Shown here: positions 35,605 to 37,082 of the stretch, in pieces
Layout: each line of letters starts with the position of its first letter
Numbering within the stretch: position 1 is the first letter of the stretch
The notes under the pieces: generated by a model
Seen by the model: only the letters and a program-made list of their open reading frames with translations
The model's database searches: none
Told to the model about the DNA's origin: nothing
From: Mesorhizobium sp. B2-3-12
GTDB lineage: Bacteria > Pseudomonadota > Alphaproteobacteria > Rhizobiales > Rhizobiaceae
Assembly: GCF_006442205.1 (NCBI RefSeq)
Contig: NZ_VFVR01000020.1
Span: forward strand, 1 to 37,082
Length of the DNA: 37,082 bases
Reading direction: 5' to 3'
Made by a program: the position numbers and the translations under genes

Positions 35605-36619
35605 CGCCGAGGCGCACGATTTCGCCGCTCCGCGCCGACTGCATCATCGCCAGTGTGAGTTCGAGCGAACGAAGGCCGTCGCGGCCACTGGCGATCGGCA
35701 TGTCGGCGCCGTCGAGCCAGGCAAGCAGGCCGCCGAGCTGGCGCGCCAGGTCGCCGTCGAGACGGCCGTTGACGACAGGCCAGTGCTGGGTGTCGATCTC
35801 CCGCGACGTCTCGTTGCTGGCGTAATAGAGGCCGCTGTCGCCGCACTGGACCTCGAACGAACCTTCCGTCCCGATCAGCTCCATGCGCGCATCGATCATG
35901 TGGCGGGTGCCGGCCGGCAGCGACCAGGCGCTTTCGAAATTCACCACCGTGCCACCGGAGAAGCGCACGATCGCGGCCAGGCTGTCCTGCGTGCCCGATG
36001 CGCCGAGCAGAATGTCGGTCTGCTGGGCATAGACGGAAACCGGGTGCTGCCCGTCGAGCATCCATAGCACCATGTCGACGTCGTGGACGGTCACGTGCAG
36101 CGCCAGCGGCAGCTTGCCGCCATAACGTTTGGGGCCCTCGGTGCGTGCGCTGTTGCGCCGGGCGTAGATGTGGATCGGCTCGCCGATCTTGCCCGAAATC
36201 ATGAGTTCCTTGGCCGCGGCGTAGCGCGGATCGAAGCGCAGGAGATAGCCGATGCCGAGCTTGACCTTGGCCTCATCGCAGGCCGCGATGATGGCCCGCG
36301 CATCCTCCACCGTGGAGGAGATCGGCTTCTCGACGAAGATGTTGATGCCGGCCCTGGCCACGGCAACCGCCGGCGCCAGATGCAGATTGTCGGGCGTGCA
36401 GATCGAGACGAGGTCGAGATCGCGCTCGCCCGCCAGCAGCGCCTCATGACCGGGATAGACCTTGCAGCCCGGCGCCTTGGCCGCGACGGCGCCGGCCAGT
36501 TCCAGATTGGGATCGACGATCGCCGCCAGCTCGCAGCCGACCATGTCGGCGAAGATCGCGGCATGCATGGAACCCATGAAGCCCGCACCGATGACGGCGA
36601 CGCGGTGGCGCTTGATCAT
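35597..36619 (-). CDS. Gfo/Idh/MocA-family oxidoreductase
   Basis: A 340-residue NAD(P)-dependent dehydrogenase. RVAVIGAGFMGSMHAAIF is the Rossmann loop, FVEKPISSTVEDAR the EKP motif, and LHVTVHDVDMVLWMLDG carries the conserved HD-D pattern of the catalytic region. Sugar or inositol substrates are usual for the family. GAGGAGG lies 8 nt before ATG 36619, which overlaps the upstream nanE stop as ATGA. Its stop lies within a palindromic repeat, which separates it from the binding-protein gene. Confidence 0.93.
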   Translation of the reverse strand: MIKRHRVAVIGAGFMGSMHAAIFADMVGCELAAIVDPNLELAGAVAAKAPGCKVYPGHEALLAGERDLDLVSICTPDNLHLAPAVAVARAGINIFVEKPISSTVEDARAIIAACDEAKVKLGIGYLLRFDPRYAAAKELMISGKIGEPIHIYARRNSARTEGPKRYGGKLPLALHVTVHDVDMVLWMLDGQHPVSVYAQQTDILLGASGTQDSLAAIVRFSGGTVVNFESAWSLPAGTRHMIDARMELIGTEGSFEVQCGDSGLYYASNETSREIDTQHWPVVNGRLDGDLARQLGGLLAWLDGADMPIASGRDGLRSLELTLAMMQSARSGEIVRLGGA

Positions 36620-37082
36620 GACTGGTTCCTCCTCAACTGCGGATTGGCGCTCCACGACCCGACCTGGTCGACGAAGCCGCGGGTTATAGCATCGGGCCGC
36701 GTGATGGCGCCGCCGACGACGATGAAGCGAGCGCCAAGCTCGAAGCAGCGGACGGCTTCCCGTGGCGTCCAGATGCGGCCTTCGGCGACGAACGGCAGGC
36801 CGGCCGCGGCGAACTGTTCCATAAGCTGGAAGTCCGGCCCGCGCTGCTGGTTGGAATAGGGCGTGTAGCCGGCCATGGTGGTGCTGATCAGCGAGGCCCC
36901 GGCGTCCAGGGCGCGCTTGCCTTCGTCGAGCGTGCTGACGTCGCCCATCGACAGGCGTCCCCTCGCCGCGATCGCATCGAACATCGTCTTCAGATCGGCC
37001 GGGCGCGGCCGGCTGGTGGCATCCAGCGCCACGATGTCGGCACCGGCGTCGATGATCGATGCGACATCGGCAAGCGTAGGCG
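36616..37082 (-). CDS. nanE: N-acylglucosamine-6-phosphate 2-epimerase, N-terminus outside window
   Basis: The 155 C-terminal residues visible read PTLADVASIIDAGADIVALD, then ATSRPRP, GDVSTLDEGKRALDAGASLISTTMAGYT, FVAEGRIWTPREAVRCFELGARFIVVGGAITRP. These are the hallmark segments of NanE, which converts N-acetylmannosamine-6-phosphate to N-acetylglucosamine-6-phosphate in a TIM barrel. The gene runs off the right edge, so its start is not seen. It heads the Gfo/Idh/MocA and sugar-importer genes, which makes an amino-sugar pathway likely. Confidence 0.88.
   Translation of the reverse strand, partial: PTLADVASIIDAGADIVALDATSRPRPADLKTMFDAIAARGRLSMGDVSTLDEGKRALDAGASLISTTMAGYTPYSNQQRGPDFQLMEQFAAAGLPFVAEGRIWTPREAVRCFELGARFIVVGGAITRPDAITRGFVDQVGSWSANPQLRRNQS

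Overview
The window looks like a high-GC alphaproteobacterial chromosome, most likely a Mesorhizobium-like member of the Rhizobiales. The support is the codon and base composition right of about 7.8 kb, the density of ABC importers and Gfo/Idh/MocA dehydrogenases, and intergenic palindromes of a kind I associate with that group (about 8127-8171, 27738-27908 and 35556-35604). The genus is an inference.

Region 1 (about 270-7670) is the unusual part: a compact accessory cassette with visibly lower GC than the rest. A small XRE-like regulator (minus) is divergent from an HD phosphohydrolase, with a perfect 20-bp palindrome between them. The plus strand continues with a fusion of a P-loop nucleotide-kinase-like domain to an adenylosuccinate-synthetase domain, then a small protein that may be ADP-ribosyltransferase-like. 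Facing them on the minus strand are a DPPW methyltransferase-like gene, a calcineurin-type metallophosphoesterase and a protein resembling a PEP-synthase/ATP-grasp nucleotide-binding domain. The two halves meet in a 4-bp CTAG overlap. In the synthetase domain the catalytic Asp of PurA (GDEGKG) is Ser (GSEGKG), the change I associate with phage PurZ, which makes the 2-aminoadenine precursor. HD phosphohydrolases (DatZ) accompany PurZ in such phages. I propose an undescribed nucleotide-modifying or nucleotide-sensing system, possibly anti-phage. No phage structural, integrase or transposase gene is visible.

Region 2 (7.8-14 kb) is a molybdenum hydroxylase operon (medium FAD, small 2Fe-2S and large Mo subunits) followed by a MoaD/ThiS-like protein. 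An M20 amidohydrolase and a PaiB-like flavoprotein lie on the other strand.

Region 3 (14-21.3 kb) holds an ECF sigma factor with a SnoaL-like tail coupled to an SDR reductase, a small-protein operon whose zinc-ribbon member appears frameshifted, a Crp/Fnr regulator, a zinc-metalloprotease lipoprotein, a GNAT acetyltransferase, an isolated phnM and two small hypothetical genes.

Region 4 (21.7-27.7 kb) is a five-gene plus-strand cluster: a ribose/fructose-type ABC importer (binding protein, permease, single-domain ATPase), a Gfo/Idh/MocA dehydrogenase and an amidase with an extra C-terminal domain.

Region 5 (27.9-31.4 kb) has a ThuA-like protein, a luciferase-like flavin oxidoreductase, an alpha-methylacyl-CoA racemase-like CoA transferase and a peptide-deformylase-like protein lacking two of the three metal ligands.

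Region 6 (31.4 kb to the right edge) is a minus-strand sugar operon: nanE (cut by the window edge), a Gfo/Idh/MocA dehydrogenase, and a MalEFGK-type importer. It probably serves uptake and breakdown of an amino sugar or a related sugar.
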